Positions 16,041-24,418 of a DNA stretch of 35,899 nucleotides are shown piece by piece. The DNA lies in assembly GCA_026419015.1 (NCBI GenBank), contig JAOAAF010000020.1, forward strand, positions 1 to 35,899. The letters run 5' to 3'. Source of the stretch: Spirochaetota bacterium (GTDB taxonomy: Bacteria > Spirochaetota > UBA4802 > JAGODF01). A model generated the notes under the pieces. It was not told the DNA's origin. It searched no databases and saw nothing but the letters and a program-made list of their open reading frames with translations. The first letter of the stretch is position 1, and each line of letters begins with the position of its first letter. Both the position numbers and the translations under genes were made by a program.

Positions 16041-18803
16041 ATGAGACAAATTTATGGGACCAATAGACCACCTTTAACGGCGAAAAGAATTATAGGTATT
16101 TTTCTATTCGTTGTAGTGGTTTATTATAGCGTCCGATCGATTGCCGAATTTTATGTCGAATTTAAATGGTTTGAAAGTTATAATCAATTAAAATTGTTTT
16201 GGACACTTTTCTATGGGAAATTTTTTGTTGGACTATTATTTTTTTTCATATTCATTGGGTTGTTTGTTTTCAATTTCGTATTGCTTCGCATAACTGGAGG
16301 CTCTGGAAGAATTTTTTCAACCAATATTCTCAACAAAATTCGCATTCCGCTTTTTAAAACCCCACGGCGTGCGCTTTTTGTAATTTTTGTAATAATTGCA
16401 ATAGGTGTTGTGCTTGTTGGTTTTTTTATGGCGATGGTAGCATCTTCGTATTGGCAGGAATTTTTATTATACCTTTACAGTTCACCGTTTGAACATTTCC
16501 CCGCTGATCCCGTTTTTAACAACGATATTTCTTTTTATGTGTTCTCCCTCCCATTTTATAGTTTTGCCTACCATTGGATATTTGGTGCACTTGTGATCCT
16601 TTTGGTATTTTCAACGCTATATCATCTGTTTAACGAAAGTATATTTTCAAAAACGCTTTTTGAAATTTCTCCCTTTGCACGTGCCCATCTTTCGATCCTT
16701 GCAGCGTTGCTCGTATTCGTTTATGGAATTGGGTATCGGTTATCGGCCTACGAACTTTTGTTTAATGAACGCGTGAGATTTTTTGGTGCTGGCTATGCAG
16801 ATATTCATGCAAAACTTTTCGGGTATAACATTTGTATGGTTCTCACGATAGTTGCCGCTGGGCTTTTGTTATTTAATATTGTAAAAAAAAGTTTAAAATT
16901 ACCCCTCATCGTGTTGATTGCACTCATTCCAGCAAATTTGTTATTTGGAACGGTATATCCGTTTTTGCTTCAACGTTTTGTTGTGGAACCAAATGAGCTT
17001 GAGCGCGAAACCCCATATATTTCACATAACATTCGATTTACCCGACTTGCATTTGGGTTAGATAAGATTGAAGAACGCGAATTTTTAAATGATGGAAAAC
17101 TTACATATCGGGATATTTTAAACAATAAGGATACGTTAGAAAACATACGTCTATGGGATTGGCGTCCTTTAAAGAGCTCGTATAAACAGCTTCAGCTTTT
17201 GAAACCTTATTATTATTTTCACGATGTCGATGTCGATCGATATGTGATAAATGGGCGAAAAATTGCGGTTAATCTATCGGCAAGAGAACTGATATCCGAT
17301 AAACTTGGACAACAGAGCAAAAGTTGGCAAAACCAACACCTCATCTACACACATGGTTATGGATTGGTGATGAGCCGCGTAGATAAGGTGACAGTTGAGG
17401 GCATGCCAGAATTTTTAGTATACGATATTCCCCCAAAGACGACGATTAATCTGAAAATTGAAAGGCCTGAAATTTATTACGGCGAATACGACAAACCATA
17501 TGTAATCGTCAAAACAAATATTTCTCCTGGTGAGTTTGACTATCCGTATGGCGCTGAAAATAAATACACCCGTTATGAGGGAAAGGGTGGAGTTCAACTG
17601 GGTTCGTTTATCTCAAAAGTCTTATTCGCAGTAGCTTTTGGAGATATAAATATTTTGATTTCGAAAAGCATTACACCTGAGAGCCGTATTCTCTATAACC
17701 GCAATATTATAAAAATTGTTTCAACGCTCACCCCATTTTTGGGTTTTGATGATGATCCTTATTTAGTTGTTATAAATGGAAAACTGTATTGGTTCATCGA
17801 TGCCTACACATATTCAAATCGTTTCCCTTATTCGACACAAGTGAGGTTGGTGGATGGGAAGAAAATAAATTATATAAGAAATTCTATTAAAATTATCATT
17901 GATGCATACGAGGGAACAGCGCAATATTATTTGTGCGATCCAAGCGATCCAATTGCGAAAACGTATTTACGAATGTTCCCAGAACTGTTACGGCCGTTTG
18001 AAGAAATGCCCAATGATTTTAAACAGCATATTCGATATCCAGAAGATCTTTTCAATATCCAGAGTATGGTATTGTTGCGGTATCACATGACAAACGTGAA
18101 TGTGTTCTATAACAACGAAGATATGTGGGCATTTGCAAAACAGATATATGAGGACCAAGAAGAATTAGTGCACAGTTATTATTTTATTACCAGGCTACCT
18201 GGCGAAGATCGCAGTGAGTTTTTGCTTACAATACCGTTTACGCCTCTGCGCCGCGATAATATGATTGCGTTTTTAGTTGCGAAATGCGATTTACCGCAGT
18301 ATGGCAAAATGATATTGTATTCGCTTCCAAAGGATAAACTTAACTATGGACCAATGCAAATAGAAGCGCGAATTAATCAGGATCCTGAAATATCAAAATT
18401 ACTTACGCTATGGAGCCAGCGCGGGTCAAGTGTAATTAGAGGGAACATGCTTGTAATTCCAATTGAAAAATCGATTTTAATGATTGAACCGCTATATCTA
18501 AAAGCCGAGAATAGTGAAATGCCAGAACTGAGAAGAGTTTTTGTATCGTTTACCGATAAAGTAGTGATGGAGGAAAATTTAGATCATGCACTGGAGACTC
18601 TCTTTTCAGGGAAAAGATTTGGGAAAGGGCATATTGAGGGACTCGAAAGAAATGAATCTATTGTGCAGTTGGCAAAAAGAGCATATTATCACTTTTTACA
18701 AGCAGAAAAATCCCAAAAAGATGGAAATTGGGCAAAATATGGTGAAGAATTGAAAAATCTTAAAGAAATACTTGAGATTATAAAAGATAGAAATGAAAAG
18801 TGA
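16041..18803 (+). CDS. UPF0182 family integral membrane protein
   Basis: A 920-residue protein from the ATG at 16041, which has A-A-A-A-G-G-G-G at good distance; a start 13 codons upstream has none. The first 300 residues hold about seven membrane helices, and the rest is a large probably extracytoplasmic domain, the plan of UPF0182 (COG1615). Recognisable stretches are 'WFESYNQL', 'NDISFYVFSLPFY', 'FVVEPNELERETPYISHNIRFTR' (core NELERETPYI) and 'PWDWRPL'-like 'LWDWRPLKSSYKQLQLLKPYY' (core WDWRPL). The biochemical role is not established. It lies 44 bases after mlaD on the same strand, so a link to envelope or lipid handling is possible but unproven. Confidence 0.92.
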   Translation: MRQIYGTNRPPLTAKRIIGIFLFVVVVYYSVRSIAEFYVEFKWFESYNQLKLFWTLFYGKFFVGLLFFFIFIGLFVFNFVLLRITGGSGRIFSTNILNKIRIPLFKTPRRALFVIFVIIAIGVVLVGFFMAMVASSYWQEFLLYLYSSPFEHFPADPVFNNDISFYVFSLPFYSFAYHWIFGALVILLVFSTLYHLFNESIFSKTLFEISPFARAHLSILAALLVFVYGIGYRLSAYELLFNERVRFFGAGYADIHAKLFGYNICMVLTIVAAGLLLFNIVKKSLKLPLIVLIALIPANLLFGTVYPFLLQRFVVEPNELERETPYISHNIRFTRLAFGLDKIEEREFLNDGKLTYRDILNNKDTLENIRLWDWRPLKSSYKQLQLLKPYYYFHDVDVDRYVINGRKIAVNLSARELISDKLGQQSKSWQNQHLIYTHGYGLVMSRVDKVTVEGMPEFLVYDIPPKTTINLKIERPEIYYGEYDKPYVIVKTNISPGEFDYPYGAENKYTRYEGKGGVQLGSFISKVLFAVAFGDINILISKSITPESRILYNRNIIKIVSTLTPFLGFDDDPYLVVINGKLYWFIDAYTYSNRFPYSTQVRLVDGKKINYIRNSIKIIIDAYEGTAQYYLCDPSDPIAKTYLRMFPELLRPFEEMPNDFKQHIRYPEDLFNIQSMVLLRYHMTNVNVFYNNEDMWAFAKQIYEDQEELVHSYYFITRLPGEDRSEFLLTIPFTPLRRDNMIAFLVAKCDLPQYGKMILYSLPKDKLNYGPMQIEARINQDPEISKLLTLWSQRGSSVIRGNMLVIPIEKSILMIEPLYLKAENSEMPELRRVFVSFTDKVVMEENLDHALETLFSGKRFGKGHIEGLERNESIVQLAKRAYYHFLQAEKSQKDGNWAKYGEELKNLKEILEIIKDRNEK

Positions 18804-18830
18804 TGCAATAGCTTGTATTGAGGGAGCGCG

Positions 18831-19541
18831 ATGAACAAAGATATTGTGGAGATGATTGGTTTACAGAGGTTATGGGGAAAAAAGGTAAAACTTGAATTAG
18901 AGATACATCATCATGAAAAATCTATCGCCTTCTGGGAAAACAAGCTAAAGGATTTACGCAATGAAATTTCGCTTTTGAAAGAACAACTGAAAAAGAATGA
19001 AATAGATATTCGGATGAATGAGAAAAAGATTTATGAACTTGAAGAAAAGCATTCGAAATTGCAAAAGAGACGGGATGTCATAAAAACTGAAAAAGAGCTT
19101 GTTGCGCTGGAAAAAGAAATACAAACAATCGTAACCGAGAAAGACGAATTGGAAACGAGAACAATTGAAACAATGGAAACCACGACACAATTGCAATCAA
19201 AGTGTTTTGAGATGGAAAAAGAACTTGAAAGAGTTGAACCTCAAATTAAAAACGATATATCTTACATTCAGAATAAAATACATGGATGCACAGAGTCGTT
19301 GGCAGAAATAATAACACAATTTAATGAAAAAATTAAAGCGCTGTCACCAGAAGTAAAAATGCGATTTGAAAGAATAATTAAGTCAAAAGATGGAATAGCA
19401 ATTGTACCAGTTGAGGGCAATGCGTGCAGTGCCTGTCATACAGTTATCCCACTGGATATTATTGCGCAGTTGTCGCATAACGAAAAAGCAATAAATTGTA
19501 CAAACTGTGGGAGATTTCTTTATCGGAAAAGTGATTTGTAA
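18831..19541 (+). CDS. C4-type zinc ribbon coiled-coil protein (COG1579)
   Basis: A 236-residue protein. Residues about 20-185 are a long, charged coiled coil (heptads of Leu/Ile with Lys/Glu). The C-terminus holds a zinc ribbon, C-S-A-C-H ... C-T-N-C-G-R-x-L-Y, with the 'GNACSACHTVIP' turn typical of COG1579 proteins. Members of this family are thought to bind nucleic acids or act as chaperone-like factors; the exact role in this lineage is not known. GGGAG precedes the ATG. It follows the UPF0182 gene by 27 bases and may be the last gene of that operon. Confidence 0.92.
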   Translation: MNKDIVEMIGLQRLWGKKVKLELEIHHHEKSIAFWENKLKDLRNEISLLKEQLKKNEIDIRMNEKKIYELEEKHSKLQKRRDVIKTEKELVALEKEIQTIVTEKDELETRTIETMETTTQLQSKCFEMEKELERVEPQIKNDISYIQNKIHGCTESLAEIITQFNEKIKALSPEVKMRFERIIKSKDGIAIVPVEGNACSACHTVIPLDIIAQLSHNEKAINCTNCGRFLYRKSDL

Positions 19542-19619
19542 TATCGATAAGGTCATCTGATGTACAATTTTCACATGTTAATGGCTCAAGTCTGTACAGG
19601 TTAATTGTAATGATTGACC

Positions 19620-19656
19620 ATGTATTCTAAACGGAAATACATAATACGATGTATTT
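19620..19656. repeat. Inverted repeat cluster upstream of rnhA-recJ
   Basis: AAATACAT at 19635-19642 and ATGTATTT at 19649-19656 are exact reverse complements around a 6-base centre, and a third half-site ATGTATT lies at 19620-19626. A TTGACC at 19614-19619 just upstream could be a -35 element, placing the repeats over the -10 region. This suggests an operator for the rnhA-recJ pair. The 196-base gap 19542-19737 holds no gene. Confidence 0.45.
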
Positions 19657-19737
19657 GTGCGATTGCTGTTAGCATGTAATAAAAAATAATTACAAGAACA
19701 ATAAAAAATTCGTTAATTTCCTTTGGAGAACTGGTCT

Positions 19738-20418
19738 ATGCTTTTAAGCGTTGAAATCGTTTTAAAAATGTTAGAGGAAGGCAAAACAGTTGAAAAAATT
19801 GCACAATCCGCAAATGTTGATAAGGAGGTTGTATATGACATAATTCGTGAAGCGAGGAAAATAGTACTTGAATACAATAAAGCGCGTGCGAAGAAAAAGA
19901 TAATAGTGAAAAAAACAAATGTAAATGAAGTGAGCAGCAATAAAAAAGTTGGTCGCAAATCCGATAAATTGCAAAAGGAAATTTGTGAGGGTGCAGAATT
20001 TACTGTTATTCCTCTTGGATCGTCTCTTACGATTTACACGGATGGTGCTTCGAGTGGAAATCCTGGACATGCGGGGATAGGTATTTTGATTTTCGATGAG
20101 GAAAATCGTCAGGTGGGGAAGGTTTCGCATTATATTGGAAAGACAACAAATAATGTCGCAGAGTATAAGGCGATCATTCGAGCGTTGAAAATTGCTTTTT
20201 ATTTTCAAGCAAAAAAAGTAAAATTGCGGACCGATTCAGAACTTGTTGTGCGACAAATTAATGGGCAATATGAAATTAAAAACGAAGGATTATTGCCATT
20301 ATATGATGAGGTGATGAGATTAATAAAAAAAATACCGTGCGTGAAAATAGAACACATCCCTCGTGTTCAAAATGAGAAAGCTGACTTTTTAGCAAAAAAA
20401 GCAGCAATGGGTAAATAG
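19738..20418 (+). CDS. rnhA: Ribonuclease HI with N-terminal helix-turn-helix-like extension
   Basis: 226 residues from the ATG at 19738, which has GGAGAA 7 bases upstream; an in-frame TTG at 19723 would lie before that site. The C-terminal 130 residues are an RNase HI domain with all four acidic catalytic residues visible: D in 'YTDGASSGNPG', E in 'NNVAEYKA', D in 'LRTDSELV' and D in 'NEKADFLA'. It would cut RNA in RNA:DNA hybrids. The first 40 residues look like a DNA-binding helix-turn-helix ('LEEGKTVEKIAQSANVDKEV'), followed by a basic linker. This differs from the usual hybrid-binding domain at the N-terminus of RNase HI. It is followed after 4 bases by recJ. Confidence 0.93.
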   Translation: MLLSVEIVLKMLEEGKTVEKIAQSANVDKEVVYDIIREARKIVLEYNKARAKKKIIVKKTNVNEVSSNKKVGRKSDKLQKEICEGAEFTVIPLGSSLTIYTDGASSGNPGHAGIGILIFDEENRQVGKVSHYIGKTTNNVAEYKAIIRALKIAFYFQAKKVKLRTDSELVVRQINGQYEIKNEGLLPLYDEVMRLIKKIPCVKIEHIPRVQNEKADFLAKKAAMGK

Positions 20419-20422
20419 ATAT

Positions 20423-22456
20423 ATGAACGAACGTTGGGTGATTTCTGAAATCGATGCGACTATTTCTGAGAAATTGGTAAAGGCACTTCGAATTTCAAAA
20501 CCGCTTGCGGATGTGTTGGTCGCAAGGGGTATTTGTGATCCGAATGAAGCCTATAACTTTCTCAATCCTTCTTGTGCGAATTTACACAATCCGTTTTTAT
20601 TGCAGGATATGTTTTGTGCGGTGAAACGTTTTCGAATGTTAATCGAGCGAAAAGAAAATATTGCCCTATTTGCCGATTCCGATGTCGATGGTCTTACTTC
20701 GTTAGCCGTCTTGTCGACTTTGTTGTATCGTTTATCACCAAACCATCAAATATATCTGCGCTATCCACAAGGCGATGAACACTACGGGCTTACAAATGCA
20801 ATTGTTGATGAATTAATTGCGCAAAAAGTCAAATTTCTCATTACCCTCGATTGTGGTTCGAAAGATATCAATGAGATTTCGTATGCATTATCGAATGGTA
20901 TTGAAACGCTCGTCATCGACCATCATGAATTAGGTGAAACTCTTCCAACTGCAATTGTCATTAACCCAAAACGAAAAGATTGCAATTACCCTTATAAGGA
21001 TCTCGCTGGTGTTGGCGTTGTGTTTAAATTTTGCAATGCAGTTCTGTTTAGCTATTTGCCCATGTTTTCACAAAGAATTCTCATCGTGAGTGGGGAAAAC
21101 GAAATTGAGTACGCAATTGTCCACCAAGGTGTGATAGCTGAGAAGGGCGATATATTGGATTTCAACAACCTTATTGAGAAGATTTCGACATGTGATTCCG
21201 TGATGTGGCATCGTTGTGAGGGAATAATTGAACGCGCGAAGAGGGAGCTACCGAAACTTTACATTGATCTCGAAAAAGAGTTAGAATTTGTGACAAAAAA
21301 TGATGTCGATGCTAATCGGTATGATTGTAATTTTTTTGAAAGAGGGATTAACAGTGCAGTTCGACTTTTTAACGAACTTTTGTATAAAAAATCGCCTAAG
21401 ATAATTGAATTTAATAAAGATGTTTTAAGTTTTGTTGCAATTGGCACGATTGCCGATATTGTTCCATTGCGAGATGAAAATCGCATACTTGTGCATATGG
21501 GGATAGAAGCATTAAAGGAGACAAAACACGAGGGATTAGCACAGTTGGTGTGCAATAAAGAGATAAACAGTAAAATGTTGAGTTGGCATATTGCACCAAT
21601 TCTCAATGCACCAGGACGAATGGGGATGCCAGCATTTACGGCAAAGTTTTTGTTACACAAATGTACTAATGAAAAAGAAAATTGGTTAAACGAAATTCTT
21701 GTTTTAAACAATCAACGAAGAGAAAAAATAGAATTGGAATTTTCAAAGTTCATAGAGCTATTTGAACGAGGAAATATCCACCCGTTGGGTAATCTTATCG
21801 TTGTTGAGGTGCAATTGCCAGAAGGTCTTATTGGCCTGATGGCAAATAAAATTTCGGAGCATGTGAAAAAACCAGTCATTGTTTTTACGAAATGCAATGG
21901 AGGAAATATCGTCAAAGGAAGCGGAAGGGTTAAAGGTGAGTACGATTTTTTTTCACGGATTATACCATATGCTGATCGGTTTGAAAAAATAGGAGGACAT
22001 GCGCAGGCATTTGGATTTACAATAAAGGAGGAAATGCTTCACAATACGATTTCACTAATTGCAAAATCAGTAAATGCTGATAATTTTCTCCCACCAAAGG
22101 ATCAAATCGATTGCATTCTTGATATTCGCGATGTTACGTTAGCTGTTGCGGAGAGTATGGAACTTTTAGAACCGACCGGGAAGGGAAATGAAGAACCGAT
22201 TTTTCTTACCAAAGGAGCAATTATACGGAATTTTTGGCGGATGGGACATGAAAATCAACATGGGAAATATTTATTTTATGATAACAAAGAGGTCGAAGCA
22301 GTTGGGTGGAAGCTGGGTGATGTGATGGAACGCTGTGCTATTTCATCGTCAGTCGATATAGTGTACAAACTTAATGTTGCAGTTTTCAATGGACGTAAAT
22401 ATCCGCTCATGCTCCTTATGGATGTAATGCCATCGCAATTTCCCGATTCGCGTTAA
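20423..22456 (+). CDS. recJ: Single-stranded-DNA exonuclease RecJ, enlarged by an insertion
   Basis: 677 residues, where about 560-580 is common. DHH motifs are D-S-D-V-D-G (85-90), C-G-S (144-146) and V-I-D-H-H-E (164-169). Further conserved parts are A-G-V-G-V-V-F-K (195-202), G-T-I-A-D-I-V-P-L (341-349), N-A-P-G-R-M-G (395-401) and G-G-H-A-Q-A-F-G-F (524-532) in the DHHA1 part. Between residues about 212 and 335, where most RecJ proteins have a short link, lies a 120-residue segment I do not recognise ('RILIVSGENEIEYAIVHQG' region). The enzyme degrades single-stranded DNA 5' to 3' in recombination and repair. It sits 4 bases after rnhA and is probably cotranscribed. Confidence 0.95.
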   Translation: MNERWVISEIDATISEKLVKALRISKPLADVLVARGICDPNEAYNFLNPSCANLHNPFLLQDMFCAVKRFRMLIERKENIALFADSDVDGLTSLAVLSTLLYRLSPNHQIYLRYPQGDEHYGLTNAIVDELIAQKVKFLITLDCGSKDINEISYALSNGIETLVIDHHELGETLPTAIVINPKRKDCNYPYKDLAGVGVVFKFCNAVLFSYLPMFSQRILIVSGENEIEYAIVHQGVIAEKGDILDFNNLIEKISTCDSVMWHRCEGIIERAKRELPKLYIDLEKELEFVTKNDVDANRYDCNFFERGINSAVRLFNELLYKKSPKIIEFNKDVLSFVAIGTIADIVPLRDENRILVHMGIEALKETKHEGLAQLVCNKEINSKMLSWHIAPILNAPGRMGMPAFTAKFLLHKCTNEKENWLNEILVLNNQRREKIELEFSKFIELFERGNIHPLGNLIVVEVQLPEGLIGLMANKISEHVKKPVIVFTKCNGGNIVKGSGRVKGEYDFFSRIIPYADRFEKIGGHAQAFGFTIKEEMLHNTISLIAKSVNADNFLPPKDQIDCILDIRDVTLAVAESMELLEPTGKGNEEPIFLTKGAIIRNFWRMGHENQHGKYLFYDNKEVEAVGWKLGDVMERCAISSSVDIVYKLNVAVFNGRKYPLMLLMDVMPSQFPDSR

Positions 22457-22470
22457 TTCGTCAACATAAG

Positions 22471-23271
22471 TTATTGTATTCCCGACAATAATACTTCTAT
22501 GCCATGGAAATGAAATAATTCGTCACCAATTACAATTCCATCAGTTTTTGTTACGATTTTAGTAGAAAGTTTGATAGCACTAATGCCTTTTTGTGTTTGA
22601 AAATAATTTTCGATTAATTTTAGCTTTTTTTCTGTAAGATCTTTCTGGCTACTCGATTCTGGAAAAAATGCAATTAATTCTAACGTTCCTTTTCGTAAAA
22701 ACTTTAACACAGCGATAATTTTATTAAGACATTTTTTTCCATTTTTTGAAATATCAGAAAAATCTTTTTTAAAAAGTTGCGAGTCGACAAAAATCCTTTT
22801 GTGTTGGTTATTTTCTCGAAAGAAACCAGCTTTTGTGAGGGCAAATTTAATTGAAGAAGTACGACCCGCTGATTGTAAAATTTCCAAATAATATTCATTT
22901 TCAATTTTTAACTTTTGGTAATGCGCATATCGTGTCCGAGCAATTGCAATTGCTGTTTCTGCTTCAAAGAGAGCCATTTCTGCAAAATACGATGCGTTAG
23001 AATAATCGCGCTCTTCGGAAAATTGATATTGTGCTGTGTCAAAATAAACACGCGCGTTGTAATATTCTTTATAGGGAATATGCTTTTTTAAATAAGTATT
23101 TTTGTCCAAAAATTCAATTGCTTTTTGCGCAACAGAAATGGCATTTTTCGCTTCCGATTTATCATTTGTCCATCCTTGGTGGGGAAAAAAAATCAGCGCG
23201 CCTGTATACAATAGAGTAAATTGCATCAATGCGATTGTTTTAATGAAAATGAATTTTTTATTTTTTTGCAT
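22471..23271 (-). CDS. DUF4398-type periplasmic protein with degenerate OmpA-like C-terminus
   Basis: 266 residues with a signal peptide (residues about 5-33). Residues about 37-120 are helical with Ala-, Tyr- and Glu-rich pairs ('YYNARVYFDTAQYQFSEE', 'ASYFAEMALFEAETAIAIA'), the DUF4398 pattern. The last 90 residues (L-N-K-I-I-A-V-L-K-F-L-R-K ... 'LIAFFPESSSQKDLTEKKLKLIENYFQ') follow the order of an OmpA peptidoglycan-binding domain. They lack its usual 'GHTD' and 'LSxxRA' residues, so binding to peptidoglycan is doubtful. It is second in a two-gene operon, 7 bases after another DUF4398 gene. It has no clear ribosome binding site. The role is structural by inference only. Confidence 0.75.
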   Translation of the reverse strand: MQKNKKFIFIKTIALMQFTLLYTGALIFFPHQGWTNDKSEAKNAISVAQKAIEFLDKNTYLKKHIPYKEYYNARVYFDTAQYQFSEERDYSNASYFAEMALFEAETAIAIARTRYAHYQKLKIENEYYLEILQSAGRTSSIKFALTKAGFFRENNQHKRIFVDSQLFKKDFSDISKNGKKCLNKIIAVLKFLRKGTLELIAFFPESSSQKDLTEKKLKLIENYFQTQKGISAIKLSTKIVTKTDGIVIGDELFHFHGIEVLLSGIQ

Positions 23272-23278
23272 ACAATTG

Positions 23279-23638
23279 TTATTTAATGCTTTTTTTTAAA
23301 TGATCAAGATCGAGTTCAGCGTTTACCATTTTTCTTTTGGCATCGAAAAGTTTGAAGTGGGCGGATACTTTTTTTAATTCATAAAATGCAAAATCCCTTT
23401 CGTCCTGTAATATCATTCTCTTCGCATTTTCAAGATATTTTCTTGCCCTTTCGGCTTCACGCGGTGCATAATCAAATACGCCTGATTCAATATAGTCGTT
23501 AAACGTGCTTTCTACTTCATTTAAGATTTTTTTTACTTCGGCTTCCGAATGACGATCCGCATAGAGGGATAGGCTGTGATTGGTAATGCAAAATATTATT
23601 AACGTAAATTGTATCTTGCGCAAAAACGATCTTCTCAT
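23279..23638 (-). CDS. Short DUF4398-like exported protein
   Basis: 119 residues with a signal peptide (basic start, hydrophobic core 'FTLIIFCITNHSLSLYA'). The mature part is a helical hairpin rich in Ala, Glu, Lys and Tyr ('YAPREAERARKYLENAKRMI', 'FAFYELKKVSAHFKLFDAKRKM'), like the N-terminal part of the next gene's product. These DUF4398 domains are usually found in exported proteins of diderms, alone or fused to OmpA domains. First gene of the pair; its stop lies 7 bases before the next ATG. The function is not known. The ribosome binding site is weak. Confidence 0.78.
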   Translation of the reverse strand: MRRSFLRKIQFTLIIFCITNHSLSLYADRHSEAEVKKILNEVESTFNDYIESGVFDYAPREAERARKYLENAKRMILQDERDFAFYELKKVSAHFKLFDAKRKMVNAELDLDHLKKSIK

Positions 23639-23841
23639 GGGTCTTATCCATTATTTTGATGTTATGAATACTAATCGTTCAATTATTTAAGTCAACAATA
23701 AAAAAATTTTCGTTACGCATAATTAATATTTGACGTAAAAACGGCGTATAGTGTATTGATAAATAGCTGTAAAAAATTGTTAAGAATTTTAAAATTTTTT
23801 TAATTATGATTAAAAGATAAATTTTATGTGGGTATTAAAGC

Positions 23842-24141
23842 ATGAAAATCGAAATTAAGGAAAGCGACAACGTTATAAATATTGTTGTCCTTGGTGACAT
23901 TGAAATGATGACAATAAAAGAATTTAAAGAAAAGCTTTTTGAGATTGGCCAAAATAGCGATAAGGACGTCGAACTCGATTTATCAAATGTTGATTACATC
24001 GACTCGTCAGGCGTGGGCGTTCTTATAAGCCTTATGAAACTTCAAAAAAAGAAAGGGAAAAATTTCAAAATCACAAAAGTTAGTTCACAAGTAATGAATG
24101 TGTTACGTTTAAGTTCTCTTTCCGAAGTATTCAATTTATAA
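23842..24141 (+). CDS. STAS domain anti-sigma factor antagonist
   Basis: 99 residues, the full length of a single STAS domain. The 'LDLSNVDYIDSSGVGVL' region has the S-S-G phosphorylation loop of SpoIIAA/RsbV-like proteins, with the Ser after Asp as the expected kinase target, followed by the L-x-x-L-x-K-x-x-x-K-K-G-K helix. Such proteins bind anti-sigma kinases and release sigma factor when unphosphorylated. No kinase or sigma gene is adjacent, so the partner is elsewhere. The upstream 203 bases are AT-rich, with a TTGACG near 23730 but no clear -10. An MlaB role was considered and not favoured. Confidence 0.92.
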   Translation: MKIEIKESDNVINIVVLGDIEMMTIKEFKEKLFEIGQNSDKDVELDLSNVDYIDSSGVGVLISLMKLQKKKGKNFKITKVSSQVMNVLRLSSLSEVFNL

Positions 24142-24338
24142 TTGACGGAAATTTTTATTTATTCGCCTTACTTTGCAGTTTTTCGCTAATTGCATAATGC
24201 ATTCTTTAATAAATCCAATTACAAACGAGTTTATTTTAAATTGATTATCAGCACAATGGACTATTTCTCGATATTTCATACTGCATTATTAATGTTTATA
24301 AGGATTTAATTTTTGGAAGTTATGACGCACAATAATGA

Positions 24339-24366
24339 TTGACAAAATCCTGAATGTATGTTAAAT
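24339..24366 (+). promoter_or_regulatory. Promoter of the Omp85-like gene
   Basis: TTGACA at 24339-24344 is a perfect -35. TTAAAT at 24361-24366 matches the -10 in four of six positions after a 16-base spacer. It would give a leader of about 45 bases before the ATG at 24419. The rest of the 277-base gap (24142-24418) shows nothing I can name. Confidence 0.55.
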
Positions 24367-24418
24367 AAATTTCTGCGTTCGATGGGCGCGTTCACAGAAA
24401 AAATTTAAGGGGGTATGT

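Noticed and set aside
21259-21711. Open frame of 150 codons on the minus strand inside recJ
   Set aside because: Shadow frame; the recJ motifs on both sides are continuous in the plus frame.
20423-22456. recJ as a frameshifted or fused gene because of its length
   Set aside because: The frame is continuous and the motifs before and after the insertion are in order, so an in-frame insertion explains it better.
23842-24141. STAS protein as the MlaB partner of the MCE transporter
   Set aside because: The S-S-G loop and helix are closer to SpoIIAA/RsbV than to MlaB, and the gene is 8 kb from the mla genes.
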